Of a stretch of DNA of 64,000 nucleotides, positions 11,956 through 23,057 are shown one piece after another. A program made the translations under genes and the position numbers. Origin of the DNA: Meconema thalassinum. Taxonomy: Eukaryota > Arthropoda > Insecta > Orthoptera > Tettigoniidae. The stretch is from contig OX336388.2 in the NCBI GenBank assembly GCA_946902985.2, positions 1,508,358,545 to 1,508,422,544 on the forward strand, written 5' to 3'. The stretch's first letter is position 1. Each line of letters starts with the position of its first letter. Under the pieces are notes generated by a model. It did no database searches, had not been told where the DNA came from, and saw only the letters and a list, made by a program, of their open reading frames with translations.

Positions 11956-12497
11956 TGTAATGGTAACTGAGACACATACTCGTGTCTTAATTATTGTCAT
12001 TATAGGCTAAATGCATAATCTACTATATATTTGTCAAATACCACTCACTCACTCACTCATTCATTCATCACGAAATCTCAGAAACCACCGAACGGATTGG
12101 AATGAAATTTGGTATGCAGCTTCCTCAAGGGCCGTAGGTGCTCGCTAAGAAAGGTTTTAAAAAAATTAAAAAAATTCACTCGGGATCATGGTCAAACTGC
12201 GAAAACCGCGATTAAATGAAGCAATGCGGGCTACAGCACGTCCCCCTACCAGCCTTCGCAGGCAGGCAGTGAGCTTACTGTCGTAACGTGCACGTCATTG
12301 TTGTCTGCTCCCGAACTTTACCCACTCTCTCTGTTCAAACAGTACTTCCATGTAATTTCTGTTTGTACTTTATACTTTATACTTTCACCATCATCATCAC
12401 TTTATAATCATCATATTGCATTATATATTAGCCTTTAGTTGCAGTAACTGGATTAGGTACGGCGTTTTTCATCATTTCTTGGTAGTACATAGTTATA

Positions 12498-12893
12498 GAG
12501 CAGAGTACAGGCAGATGAGATGAGATTCCTGAGAAGTATGGTCCAGAAAACGATGAGAGACAGAGTGAGAAATGAAGATATACGGAAAGAACTGGGAGTA
12601 CAGAAACTAAATTACAAACTGGAGCAAAACAGATTGAGATGGTTTGGATATGCCAAACGGATGATTGAAGTAAGGCTACCAAGACGAGCACTGGAACGAC
12701 GGATGACAGGGAAGAGAGGACGAGGAAGACCAAGAATGCGTTGGATGGACTCGGTGGAGAATAGCATTAGAAAACGGAACCTGGATTTGAACACCGTGTC
12801 GGAAGAGGAATGGTGGAACGACAGAACAAAGTGGAGAAGAATCATATTTGTCCCCACCCAGTGTCAGTTGGAAAAGGGGAAATGAAGAAGAAG
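12498..12893 (+). mobile_element. 5'-truncated LINE with 11-bp target duplication
   Basis: The direct repeat ACATAGTTATA flanks the insert (12487-12497 and 12894-12904). The insert ends in a GAA-rich tail (AATGAAGAAGAAG). The frame 12520-12885 encodes LRWFGYAKRM and KRGRGRPRMRWMD, the conserved domain after the RT in RTE-like LINEs. The RT is lost by 5' truncation, the usual outcome of target-primed reverse transcription. It splits the non-coding 5' part of the Helitron and so is younger than it. Confidence 0.85.
12520..12885 (+). pseudogene. LINE post-RT C-terminal domain (truncated copy)
   Basis: An open frame of 121 codons with basic, Trp-containing blocks typical of the region downstream of RT in LINE ORF2 proteins. 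It is uninterrupted to its stop at 12883-12885, so the insertion is not very old, but without RT or endonuclease it has no known activity of its own. Confidence 0.75.
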
Positions 12894-13129
12894 ACATAGT
12901 TATAATGAAAAGTAGACTTTGGTAAAAGAAAATTACTTCTACCAACGTTAATTTTGTTAAGTTAGGCTAGGTCAATTCCATTTATGAGGTTTTTTTTTAA
13001 TAGCGATTTGTTTTATTACGTTAGGAGAATATCCCTCAACGTCACAACAGCACTCAAGCACCTTTGAAGAAGACCGTATCTGCCGCTAACTTTTACAGCT
13101 TCAGAATATTTGAGTTTGAGGGTGATAAT

Positions 13130-13649
13130 TCTTATCTTTAGTTATTTCGCAATCTTCTCAATCAGTTTCAGGTTGATATGTATGCAAAGATTGAGACAGA
13201 GAGACTACTTTGGATTCGCATCAATCAGAAAAAGTTGAGAAGTGAGGAATATGTGCAGCTGAAGGACGCAATGAGTAAAGCTGTCAGCCGTTTGTCAGAT
13301 ATTGGTAAAATGATCGTCTTGCCGTCGACTTTCACTGGAGGTCCGCGCTATATGGATGAACGCATGTGTCATTTTGGACGTCACCTGCAATCCAAAATGG
13401 TCCGAAGTAGTCGAGTACCTGAACCAAGGTCATCAACCTCAAGATAGGCATGATTTGGTAGCGCGGGTATTCCATTTGAAAGTCAGGCACATGATAAGAC
13501 TTCTTAATAAGGGTTGTATCTTTGGTCCTTCAAGGTGTCACATGTATTCCATTGAATGGCAAAAGCGAGGATTGCCTCACGTTCAAATACTTCTGTGGCT
13601 GGAAGAAAAGCTAAGGCCTGAAGACATCAACAAGGTGATCAGTGCTTAG
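13130..13649 (+). pseudogene. Helitron Rep N-terminal region, frameshifted
   Basis: Two overlapping frames (about 13130-13370 and 13380-13649) carry adjacent parts of the Helitron-like N domain: IGKMIVLPSTFTGGPRYM, then CNPKW, DLVARVFHLKV and IEWQKRGLPHVQILLWLEEK. A short deletion plus frameshift near 13350-13400 joins them. The Rep metal-binding site is normally His-x-His in GLPHxHILL; here the second His reads Gln, so the site is damaged. Rep nicks and joins single strands during rolling-circle transposition. Confidence 0.85.
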
Positions 13650-14066
13650 ATTCCTGACCCAAATCTTGGCCCTGCTCTCCAGGAGATTGTCAATGCAACC
13701 ATGATCCACGGTCCATGTGGAGTTCTAAGCAGGAGTTCGTCTTGCATGGTGGAAGGGGTATGCAACAAGAAGTACCCCAGACCACTCATCAAGGAAACCC
13801 AAACCGGGGAAAATGGGTATCCCTAATATCTCAGGCTGCCCACTTCGGAGGGTGGGGTTTCGATTATTAAAAAGGGAGTGGAAATTGACAATAGCTGGGT
13901 GGTACCGTATAACCCCGTCCTATCTCGCAACTTCTCAGCTCATATCAATGTTGAGTACTGCAACTCTGTAAAGTCAATAAAATACATTTGCAAGTATGTT
14001 AACAAAGGTTCGGACCAAGCTACTTTTAGCATCGGAGAGTTTGACGAAGTTGCGGGATATGAATAA
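13650..14066 (+). pseudogene. Helitron Rep, tyrosine motif region
   Basis: The frame continues after an in-frame TAG at 13648-13650 through a MIHGPCG block and a Cys-rich block, then 13878-14066 encodes KYICKYVNKGSD, matching the two-tyrosine catalytic motif of Helitron Rep (Tyr-x3-Tyr). Both tyrosines are kept. Stops and shifts near 13820 and at 14064-14066 break it. Confidence 0.8.
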
Positions 14067-14654
14067 GGACGTTACATCAGCAGCTCAGAGGCGGCTTAGC
14101 GCATATTCTGCTTCCTCATACATGAACGCTATCCTTCGGTCATGAAACTTGCCGTCCACCTCGAGAACGGCCAGCGGGTTTACTTTAATGAAGACGACGT
14201 TCGTGACCAGTTTAACAGCCCTCCAAACACAACTCTTCTTGCTTTCTTCGAACTAGGCCGATCTGATGAATTTGCTTCAACACTTTTATATTGTGAAGTT
14301 CCATCCTATTTCGTTTGGAAAGCTAAGAAGTTATGTAGATGGAAACAAGGAAAGCCAGTCCCAGGCCATCCTGGATTGAAAAAAGATCAGACCCTTGGCA
14401 GAGTTTACACCGTTTACCCTGGTAATGCCGAGTTCTACTACCTCCACCTCCTTTTACATAAAATCCCTGGCCCTCAGTCTTTTATTGACCTCAAAACCGT
14501 GGCAGGGGTGGATCAACCAACATTTCAAGCGGCATGCAAAGCACCTGGCTTGCTAGAGGATGATGCGCACTGGGACCGCACACTAGAGGAAGCGTCCTCC
14601 ACCGACTCTCCCCACAAGATAGGCAAGCTGTTTGCCATCTTACTGGTGTTTTGA
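14067..14654 (+). pseudogene. Helitron region between Rep and helicase
   Basis: The 170-codon frame from 14142 encodes AVHLENGQRVYF and FFELGRSDEFAS, conserved between Rep and helicase in Helitron proteins. It is open for 513 bases, the longest intact part of the element, and ends at 14652-14654, where a short shift leads into the next block. Confidence 0.75.
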
Positions 14655-15444
14655 CAAGTAAGTGATCCCATCATGCTCTGGAAAAAACACAAAGACAGCC
14701 TCGCGGAAGATGTGGTGAGAGAGGTTCTGAGGCAGTGTGCTGATGTCAACCTGGTCATGGGTGTTATCTACAACAGGTGCCTGGTGCTTCTTGAGGATTT
14801 AGTACTAAAAATGTCTGGTCAAAAACTGGAACGCTTTGGACTTCCGTCACCTTCTCGAGAACAAGACTCGGTCGTTGTTCACCGAGAATATGTCAGTGAA
14901 CTATTTTACGACACAATTAAGTTGTCCAAAGTGGTTGCTGATAATGTTCCAAAATTGAACAACGAGCAGAGATTGGCCTATGACGACATAGTTCGAAGAG
15001 TTGTTTCAGAATGTGGTTAGCTCTTTTTTCTGGATGCACCAGGCGGAACTGGCAAAACCTTCCTGATTAATCTCCTGCTCAGTATATTTAGAAGTCGACA
15101 GAACATAGCCATCGCAGTCGCCTCCTCGGGTATTGCAGCAACCCTACTGGATGGTTGAGGAACAGCGCATTCTGCCTTCAAGCTCCCTCTTCAACTCAGT
15201 CACGCTGCATCTGCCCTTTGTAACATCTCTGCAGTTTCCTATGAAAGTCTGCTACGCCACGTCAATTAACAAGGCCCAGTGGCATAGTTTAAAAGTAGCT
15301 GTCGTGGATCTGAGAAGTGACTGTTTCGCACATGGTCAACTGTACGTGGCATGCTCCAGAGTCAGTTCTTCTGGTTGCTTAGTCATTCTGCAGCCTGAGA
15401 GAAAGACCAGAAATGCAGTTAACCGAGAGGTGCTTAGGCGTTAA
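14655..15444 (+). pseudogene. Helitron PIF1-family helicase remnant
   Basis: LNNEQRLAYDDIV (before 15020) is the helicase start. An in-frame TAG at 15018-15020 precedes the Walker A block DAPGGTGKTFL (about 15034-15065) and GIAATLL. The next frame (15133-15444) carries INKAQ and GQLYVACSRVSS, the last conserved helicase motifs. The segment between motif Ia and motif V/VI, normally several hundred residues, is missing, so this is an internally deleted helicase. Confidence 0.85.
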
Positions 15445-15641
15445 AAACACTCTGGATAGACATGGCAGTAGGCTAGGAGGCCTGCCTTAAATCAAAGCTC
15501 CCCGGCGTATATTGCACCCGATTTCCAATTTCAACGCTCCATGTCGCCGTCATTATCTTCCACTACAGGAAAAATTTATATAACTAATGTTATAACGGGA
15601 TTACAAATGTTATTGCGGGCGAAGCCGCGGGTAACAGCTTG

Positions 15642-15757
15642 TTTACTATGTTACAATACTTCCAGCCAGAACAATGTATACGCTACATAAAGGGGCTCTT
15701 TAGCCTTAGTGGCAGCTCTCTATCAATAAATTCAATTCAATTCAATTCCTGAATATT
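15642..15757. other. short unassigned stretch with AATTC repeats
   Basis: Contains a short (AATTC)n run at about 15727-15747. Nothing else recognised. Confidence 0.4.
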
Positions 15758-16140
15758 TGCCATGGTTGTTCATGCAGTATGAGAGGTCTCACATTGTTCT
15801 GCTGCAAGAGAACTCCATTTCGGTTAACTAATGCTGGGGATCTCCGTCTCAAAATGTCATGAACTCATCCCAGTTGTTGAGAATAAAGATCCGCATTGAC
15901 TGCACGCCCGTTTGGAACAAACTCCCAGTGAATCACTCTTTCAAAATTCCACCAGACTGAGGGGACTGAGCCACTGGTTCGAGGCGTCAGCGTTGTGGTA
16001 ATAGACCCATTTTTCATCAAAAGTGACAGTTCTCCTGATAAATCTACCATCCGTGAGGTTACCGAAAAGCTGACAACAGATATCCACTCTATGTTGAGCC
16101 TATTTGGGGGTCAATTAATGAGGTACAGATGTACATCTTC
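15758..16140 (-). pseudogene. mariner transposase central remnant
   Basis: Minus-strand frames give QHRVDICCQLFGNL, then FIRRTVTFDEKWVYYHN, then ERVIHWEFVPNGRAVNADLY, the central catalytic part of mariner (DD34D) transposase. The first Asp block (FDEKW) is kept; the second block reads QQNNVRP where QQDNARP is expected, so the catalytic Asp is lost. A frameshift near 15980 separates the blocks. It is not contiguous with the fragments at 5094 or 20915 and may be a different family. Confidence 0.8.
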
Positions 16141-16962
16141 TGTTTGATTTTCCAAGTTTGTTAATCTGGCGTTATGTTATCTTTTGGTACTGTACCAGAT
16201 TTCAGCAGTGTCGTGAATGCCAAAATCCAAAATAACAGCGGATCGATACCAAAGTCAGTACCCCGGATAATAATACTTACCGAAATATCAGGCATCACAC
16301 ACACTGCAAATCGTGGACACACATCAGCCGATATCATCAAAACACAATGGTAAATCCTCCACAGGATCAGCGACAACACACACCAGAGCGCGAGACTCTC
16401 ATTCACACGGGCGTAATAGGGACAGGGAAATGGATAAAATAGTTCAAGCCGCTAGAATTACCATACCATTTTCCTAACCTCCCACTATCTATAAATCACA
16501 ACGCAAGAATATTGTGAACATGGTATAAGCAGACGCAAATGCGTGCCGAAATTTATCCAATAAGTAAACAACGCAAAGATGGTTATAAACAAACCGAAAA
16601 TCCATAGCTAAATGTCATTATCGTTCATGTCTCATGACAACTTCTCTGACATAACGTCAGCTAAAACACAAAATAATGACTTAAACTCAACAACTGGTAA
16701 ATTGGCAACATACCGCTATGCCTTTGCTATCAGGATCAACAAAAAATATTTATAAAGAAAAAGAAACAACCCCCTTAATGAATTTAAATAGTGACGTCCT
16801 CTCACTATTTACAATATCAATATTTTACTCTACACACAAATCCTGAGTTTTATTCTCTACTTAATTACCGAAATACCTTTTAATTCAAATACTAAATTTA
16901 ATAAATACCGAATACTATCTATATACATGTCATCTTAGAACATTATCTCCCCCAATGTTCCT
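16141..16962. other. unassigned AT-rich DNA
   Basis: No gene recognised. CACACA-rich stretches near 16280-16390 faintly recall the R150 repeat but do not align well. Confidence 0.35.
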
Positions 16963-16977
16963 CCACTAATCTTTATA

Positions 16978-17742
16978 ATAATAGCATTTATTGCAGCCAG
17001 TTGGCCATATTACATGTTACAGATATGTACACTTACTAGATACTATGGTTCGCTTCTAGTCCTTACTATAAGCCACTATTGATAAAGTTCTGTTAGGGCA
17101 TGTCGTGATATGGTACCTGCCGCATTCGTTCCTACACAGCTCACATATACACCTCTCATCCGGGTCATGAAATGTCTTTCGTGAGCAGACCTTATGGTGG
17201 AACCCATGAACTGCGAGTCTCGTCACGACGTGTCTCATTTCGGATATGGGTTGCATCCATCTTTTGTCCACCATGGCATCAGTCGCGTAGACTTCCTTCG
17301 GAATGTCAAGCCTTTTGCTTTGCAGATCCTGGAGTAATTTTCTGAAGCTTTCTGAGGAAGGCAACAGTAAAAGTGCCCGAAGATCCTCTATTAGGAACGT
17401 TTCTCTCACCAGTTCATATACCAGCCGAGATTTGGCTGACTTGGAGACTCCGAGGGCTCTTTTGAGGAACCTAGATTTCACCTTTTCGAGTTCCTCCATC
17501 TGTTTGTAGTTGAGAAACTCCCATGTAAGCTCCAGACCGTATGTTAGTACGGGTATGACCTTGGCTCGGAAGAGCATCATTGCTGTTTCCAGCGATATTT
17601 GGGTAATATGGCTTATGTCGTTTATGGCCTTCACTGCTGTGGCCGCTTTCGCTCTTGTATGTATTCTGAAGCTTCGGCCTGTTACCTGGAGCGTGAGGCC
17701 GAGGTATTTGAATTGTTTACTTTCTTCAGTTCCTTGCCGTTA
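16978..17742 (-). mobile_element. 5'-truncated LINE with 15-bp target duplication
   Basis: The direct repeat CCACTAATCTTTATA flanks it (16963-16977 and 17743-17757). On the minus strand it starts in the RT C-terminal part (FKYLGLTLQVTG) and ends with AATAAATGCTATTATTATAA, a polyadenylation-like signal and an ATT-rich tail. It is the same family as the larger copy at 49752-52225; both tails read GCTGCAATAAA. Confidence 0.9.
17056..17634 (-). pseudogene. LINE ORF2 C-terminal part with CCHC-type motif
   Basis: A 192-codon frame covering the end of the RT thumb and the C-terminal domain. VTRLAVHGFHHKVC followed by CICELCRNECGRYHITTC is a Cys-Cys-His-Cys knuckle common at the C terminus of many LINE ORF2 proteins; the homologous frame at 49820-50155 has the same spacing. 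The frame is open to its stop but lacks RT and endonuclease through 5' truncation. Confidence 0.8.
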
Positions 17743-17757
17743 CCACTAATCTTTATA

Positions 17758-20700
17758 GACATAGGATTTATCAACACTTACTGACTGTGATCAAAATCGA
17801 GGTTATCGGGCAAAAATATGGCTTAGCATTCGGATCAATAAAGATGAGAGTGCTATCCACTGAACCCCTGTTCTGATCCAATATTCGAAAACAATAGCAA
17901 TAATACTAATAATATCAACGTCCTGAATACTAATCTTTTGGAGCACCCGGCATCGACAACTCAGCTGATCTGCACGAACACGACAGCCTATCAGATCAAC
18001 ATCAAACACCACCAAGGTGATCCTACAATACGAATGAAAATACTGTCATCAAACACAGTAAAATAATCTATCAGCAGTCGAAATAAACTCCACAACCCAA
18101 TAACTCAACGATCCAACGAACGCCAACAACAGTTCAAAGCTGACTAACTAGACTGCAATCCTAATCACACACTAAACGCAGCAAACTAACAACAACAACA
18201 ACAACAACAACCATTGACAGAGGAAAGGATCCAAGGACATAACATCCCTTACAGGGGTCGACCTTCGAAATACCAAAGAAACAATTGGTATTATCGCACA
18301 CCTCTTCAATGTAAACACAACAATCTATCAATACCAAAAAGGAACATCTCTCCCTTAAGTTATAAGTACTTCAATGACGTTGATACTAATTTTAAATACG
18401 CTTTAAAAGCAATAGCAGTTACAAATCGTATGACTCTTTCCAAGTGCGTGTTAACTAAGCACGAAACATTTCTACCCATATCCGTTCAAAGTACATTGAT
18501 TGAGAGTGTCAACTCAAAAACATTGGTCACTTAGGCGTGAACTATATTCATTAAACATTGAAATATTTGATTATGTACATACATTGTGTCACTCTATAAC
18601 AATAGTCGTGTAGACCTCTCGAATTATAATTTCATATTATAATTCAAAAAAGTTTTTCGAAAGAATTCTTCGTCCGAACGATCAGTGTAGCAACCAATTT
18701 CCACCTAACGAGAAATTTACCAAAGTCAAAACTGGAAATCAATTTACACTTCCAAAGGAAGAATAAAATATAAATTTGGAAAATATCATGTCAGGATTGA
18801 AGTCCCAAATTAATCAAAATCAAAAAGAAAACTAATTAAGATTTTCTGAAAATCCGGAAAAAATTAAATTTAAATTAAATTCCAATATCAAAAATGGAAT
18901 AAATTTTCAAAGTGAAAATTTCAAAATCCTAAATTAAAAATTCACCGAAATGTGAAAATCACAAAAATCGAGAAAAATAATTAAAATGGTAAAGTCGGAT
19001 AATATTATGCAAAATCACAATATGAAAATAATCATCGAAGATCAAAATAGCTAAATCCAAAAATAAGAATATCTAAGAAAGTTTAATTTGCGAAAGCAAA
19101 TTTTTAAAAACCGAAAATTCTCTAAACTGCGAAGTGGCAACTGCGCAAAAATATGGAATGCGGTGAAGTGAAAGCGCGTAGGAAACTCTTCATCTGGAAA
19201 CACACTCTAATCCAAAATAATTAATTTCAAAAACCCTAAATGGTCGAAATCCAAATCTGTATCAACATTAAAATGCTTAAATGCCACCGGTAATAATCGA
19301 AGCGGGGACTCCTCTAAACCAAATGCGGGCAACAGGAAGTTAACTCGCCTGCAATGATCCCAAACATAGCTGGAACTGAAGCTAACCCACATACTAAATG
19401 CGGAAAGAACTTGCTTCGTAGAAGTAAATCACAGATACCAGAGCTATAACTTTATACAGAACAAACTACTACTGAAATAATTCATCACACCAGGCATGCT
19501 TCAAGATATACCAATCTAAATACAGGGGCTATGTGAAATGAAGATACTGTCTTACTTTAAGCAGAGCTGGCGATGAAACACATGTAGTCCCAAATACACA
19601 CAGGTTCGAGAAACTGCATCCAACGTCAAGCAGCTGGCGGGTCCCTAGCCTCACTCCAAGCGTCATTTCACCTTTTCTTGATCGCTGCGAGATTGCAAGA
19701 AGCCGGCCAACGGCTCCATGGTTCGTGATGGGGCCCGGATAGCCTTGGCGTTCGTCCCGCCCCCTGACAGTCCACAGATTCGATTCTCGGTCTTCCTTCC
19801 GACCTTGCTCTTCTTCTCGTTCCTCCGGACAATTTTGTAGCCTCTCTCCATCCTGAGACTGGTTAAAGTCCATGATGATCTCCATTAGATTGTGCATTCT
19901 ATTAAGTATTTGTGTGAACATTGCTTTCCTGCATTTTATTTTAAGTGACTCCGCTAGAAGGAATTCTTACACTCATCATGTAGACCACTTTTTCCACAGC
20001 ATAATTTAGCAATTTAACATGGCTCCCTCTGACAATTCAAATGTTCCTTCCAACCACGTGTCCGTGATGTTCATCACCATTTTATTTCGCACCATTTCAC
20101 AGACGAACATATCGTACCAAAATAACGTGTCCCTTTCAAAATATTTCTTTCCAAATATAGACTTACAGTGTCCTTCTCGACGTATATTCATAATGCCACA
20201 TTCTCTACGAACACGTCACACAATGCAGACTGATAATTCATTGTCAGACCACGACACCGGCCTCTACCGTAAATATTCCATTATACACTCAAATTCATAT
20301 ACGGACTTACGTGCTTCGCACAATATTAGCACCGTGATACAACAAGGTTACACATATTCGTATTATTCTTTCCTTCACTGAAACACTAGTACACATTCCC
20401 GTATCACGTTTTCGGAACTCATGGCTGACATCCGTCCGGTTCAACAACCCGTGTTGCACTCTCTCACACAATGGCGGTCTCTTCCTTCCGCATGCTTCCA
20501 GAACCACCACGCCCTCTTTCTCAAGGTCCCATAATGCAAGGCTCGGACATGAATATCATTATACAGACTTCGGGCGTTAATTATCAAAGGAAAACATTTC
20601 CTGATAATATCTTAAATAATGTCTTCGATTTATTTCCAATCTTCAATACTTCCAAGTGCATTAAATAGTATACTTGCCAAAATAAAATATTCCATTTCTA

Positions 20701-20914
20701 AGGTCGCCCAATGGATCCTCCAATCGCGTTCTCTTTCCTCAAGTACTGCCTGTGGTCTATCCCGTAGGATGATCCAATCAGAACCGTCCTTACTAGGAGG
20801 TGATTACATCCAGCTGACAAGCTTCTTGTTAGACAATACTTCATGACTAAATTTTGTGTAACGGGCCTGTTCGGAAATTCATTTTCCAATTTTAATTAAA
20901 TGATCACTTTTCTA
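17758..20914. other. unassigned region; (AAC)n run and strand-biased A-rich block
   Basis: No recognisable gene. An (AAC)n microsatellite lies at 18187-18212. From about 18720 to 19170 the plus strand is strikingly A-rich with few G, in short AAATT/AAAATC phrases. Open frames at 18214-18534, 19529-19921 and 20019-20381 show no family motif. The whole block could be the non-coding body of an old LTR or DNA element, but I found no terminal repeats. Confidence 0.35.
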
Positions 20915-21325
20915 TGGTTGCCTTTTATAACTGTTCCTGGCATCTCTTAATACGAATTCGGGGACAGTACCAAGTTCTTCCGACAGCCTTCGAGTACTTC
21001 TTTGCGGATTTTCTACCAAAACTATGTGTGTTTTCTCATTATCCCATAGTTTAGGTCTTCCAGAACGCGCTAAATCTGTAGTGTTTTCTTTTCGATTGTT
21101 GAAACGTTCACTAACGACACCTTCTCCGTCCACTTCAAATATACTTCGAGCCGCCGTGGCAGCTTTGTAATCTTCTTTCCAGTAGTGCATTAGAAGGACC
21201 CTAAACTCCAACTTTGTAAGTTCCATTTGTGATTGTTTATCAACAACTGACGACTGATACATTCTCTCAGTATACGGCACTCTAGTCATTGTCTCCTGTA
21301 AATAGTATTGGCGAACCATAGAAAT
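20915..21325 (-). pseudogene. mariner transposase N-terminal remnant
   Basis: The 135-codon minus frame carries the first helix-turn-helix region, then DLARSGRPKLWDNEK and NPQRSTRRLSEELG, typical of mariner transposase N-terminal DNA-binding domains (RSGRP is the linker motif). The segment that normally joins the two helix-turn-helix units (around RRWFxRFxxGD) is replaced by a short unrelated stretch, so an internal deletion or divergence is likely. No catalytic domain follows. Confidence 0.75.
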
Positions 21326-21418
21326 CCAATTCTATCTTATAAAGTACCAAACTTAAAAAAACACATTATGTAGAAATACCTACAGTACTTGACTTACTTG
21401 GCTTATTTTCTGTTGCAC

Positions 21419-21727
21419 CTAGGTGGTGCATAGGACAGCAATAAAGGCTCTCCATTTGGTTCTGTATAGGCCTATGGCCAACCGCTTTACTTCGTTCCAT
21501 ATTTTCCCCGCTTCCAAGGCTTCCTCTTCTATAGTTCCCCTCCAAGTCTTTCTGGGGCGACCACGTCTCCTTACAACTTGCGGGTTCCAATCCATCGCCG
21601 ACCTCTCATCAGCTCCGTGAGGTTTTCCTAATGTGTGGCCGATCCACCGCCACTTCCTCTCCTTCATCTGAATGATTATCGGCTGCTGGTTTGTTGTCAT
21701 CAATAGTTCTTCATTATTAGAACTCAC
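21419..21727 (-). pseudogene. LINE post-RT domain
   Basis: A 102-codon frame with KWRWIGHTL and RRRGRPRKTWRGTI, the region that follows RT in RTE-like LINE proteins. It ends at 21419-21421 shortly before the presumed 3' end of the element. Confidence 0.75.
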
Positions 21728-21898
21728 CTCTGGCCATCACACATTTGTAATTTTCCGGAGACACTGGTTAGTGAAGTCTTGTAATCTATTTGTTATTAAC
21801 TTTGTGGCCTTCCAAGCTTCACAGCCATAAAGAAGAACTGACTTTACATTGGTATTAAACAGGCGCATTTTGTTTTTTCATGAGATGTTCTTATTTCG

Positions 21899-22530
21899 CT
21901 AAACAGGATACAATTGTACAAAGACCCCATTTGCTTTCCGCATTCTGATCATACCATCTTCGTCTGCCCCTCCATCTTTTCGAACAATACTGCCAAGGTA
22001 CACTGTCTGGTCTACTTCCATTTCATTCACAAACAGTTTTGTTTCAAATCCAGAGTTTACTCTAATTTCGTTGCTTTTTCTGACATTTATCTTTAAAGCT
22101 GCTTCCTCTGCTTCATGTTGCAACTTTGCCAGCTTTGCCTCCATGTCACGAAATCTTTGTGCATGTAGACAGACATCATCTGCATAATCAATGTTCTCTT
22201 GTCTGTCTTGTATTCCTCATTGTATACCTCTCTTCCTACCAGCAGTGCCTTTCCTCATCACTCTGTCCAATAATAACAGAAGGAGAGTAGGTGAGAGTAT
22301 ACGACCTTGTCGCACTCCAGCATTAGTTTGTATAGGTTCTGTTAACTTCCCATTGTGCAACACGGGACATGCAAATGCTTCATACATCTCCTTGATGATA
22401 TTTGTAACTTTGGAGGATTTCCCATATTATTTAAAGACATGCCACATGACTTCCCTATTAACTGAGTCAAAGGCCTTTTCAAAATCAATAAGAGTAAGGT
22501 ACAATGTATTCTGCCTTTCAGCACCCTGTT
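21899..22530 (-). pseudogene. LINE reverse transcriptase fragments
   Basis: Minus-strand pieces include DFEKAFDSVNREVMW near 22470 and YADDVCL near 22170; the ORF at 21899-22144 continues from RT into EAALKINVRKSNEIRVNSG. Frame changes between the blocks show decay. The family resembles insect RTE-type elements; the exact clade is not certain. Confidence 0.75.
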
Positions 22531-23057
22531 CTATTAATATACGCAATGTTTCTAGATTCTCTTGTATCTCTCCTCTCTCTGTCTGTTATCTGTGGGTGTC
22601 AGCTGACCATGTTACAGAATACCAAATAAACCATAGTGCAGTGAGTAGGATGTTTAGAATATCACTGCTAGATGTGAGGTCAACGCAGCTTCGATGTTTT
22701 CGAAATACCGCTTCCTCCTTCCTCAAACGTGTTTCTATGGAGTCCTTAATCGGATTCAAATTTATCCTCGACAGCACTTTACTTGGCACAGACAGGAGAG
22801 TGATGCCTCGCCAGTTATTACATTTGGTGGTGTCTCCTTTTTTTGGACTGTTTAACAGTCATTTGGCAACTTTCCCTCAGTCCATATCTTCTGTAAGAAT
22901 GAATGGAGTAGATGGATAGTGGTCTCAATGTCTACTTTCAGTTCCTCAGGTGCAATAGTATCTGTCCCTGGTGCCTTTCCATTGTTTATTTGCTTCAGAG
23001 CTGTTCTAATTTCCACACAACTTGGTTTATTTACATTTATATTTGCATCATCTATTT

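Larger units (their letters stand above)
12019..15641 (+). mobile_element. decayed autonomous Helitron
   Basis: The 5' end begins TC at 12019 (TCTACTATATATTTG) after an A. The 3' end has a GC-rich hairpin (GCGGGCGAAGCCGCGGG, 15615-15631) followed by AACAGCTTG at 15641 and a T, close to the canonical CTRR end with insertion between A and T. Between them lie Rep and helicase pieces in order. Full Helitrons usually encode about 1,400 or more residues; here frameshifts, stops and internal deletions (for example between the Walker A region and the last helicase motif) remove much of it. A LINE is inserted at 12498-12893. Confidence 0.85.
21400..23057 (-). mobile_element. LINE (RTE-like), 3' half, rearranged
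   Basis: On the minus strand, in order: an ETQENL-like block, LIDFEKAFDSVNREVMW (RT, about 22445-22495), YADDVCLHAQRF (RT catalytic Asp pair, about 22150-22190), then WRWIGHTLGKP and RRRGRPRKTW (post-RT domain, 21430-21660). Frameshifts separate all these blocks. A piece of opposite-strand endonuclease sequence lies inside it at about 22590-22680. The element is dead. Confidence 0.8.

Noticed and set aside
12050..12068. CACTCACTCACTCATT run as telomere-like repeat
   Set aside because: Short and at a Helitron 5' end; not the insect TTAGG repeat.
12612..12945. Minus-strand ORFs over the LINE insert
   Set aside because: Shadows of the plus-strand post-RT domain.
22191..22919. 242-codon plus-strand ORF
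   Set aside because: Opposite strand of the minus-strand LINE; real motifs (FEKAFDSVNRE, YADD) read on the minus strand.
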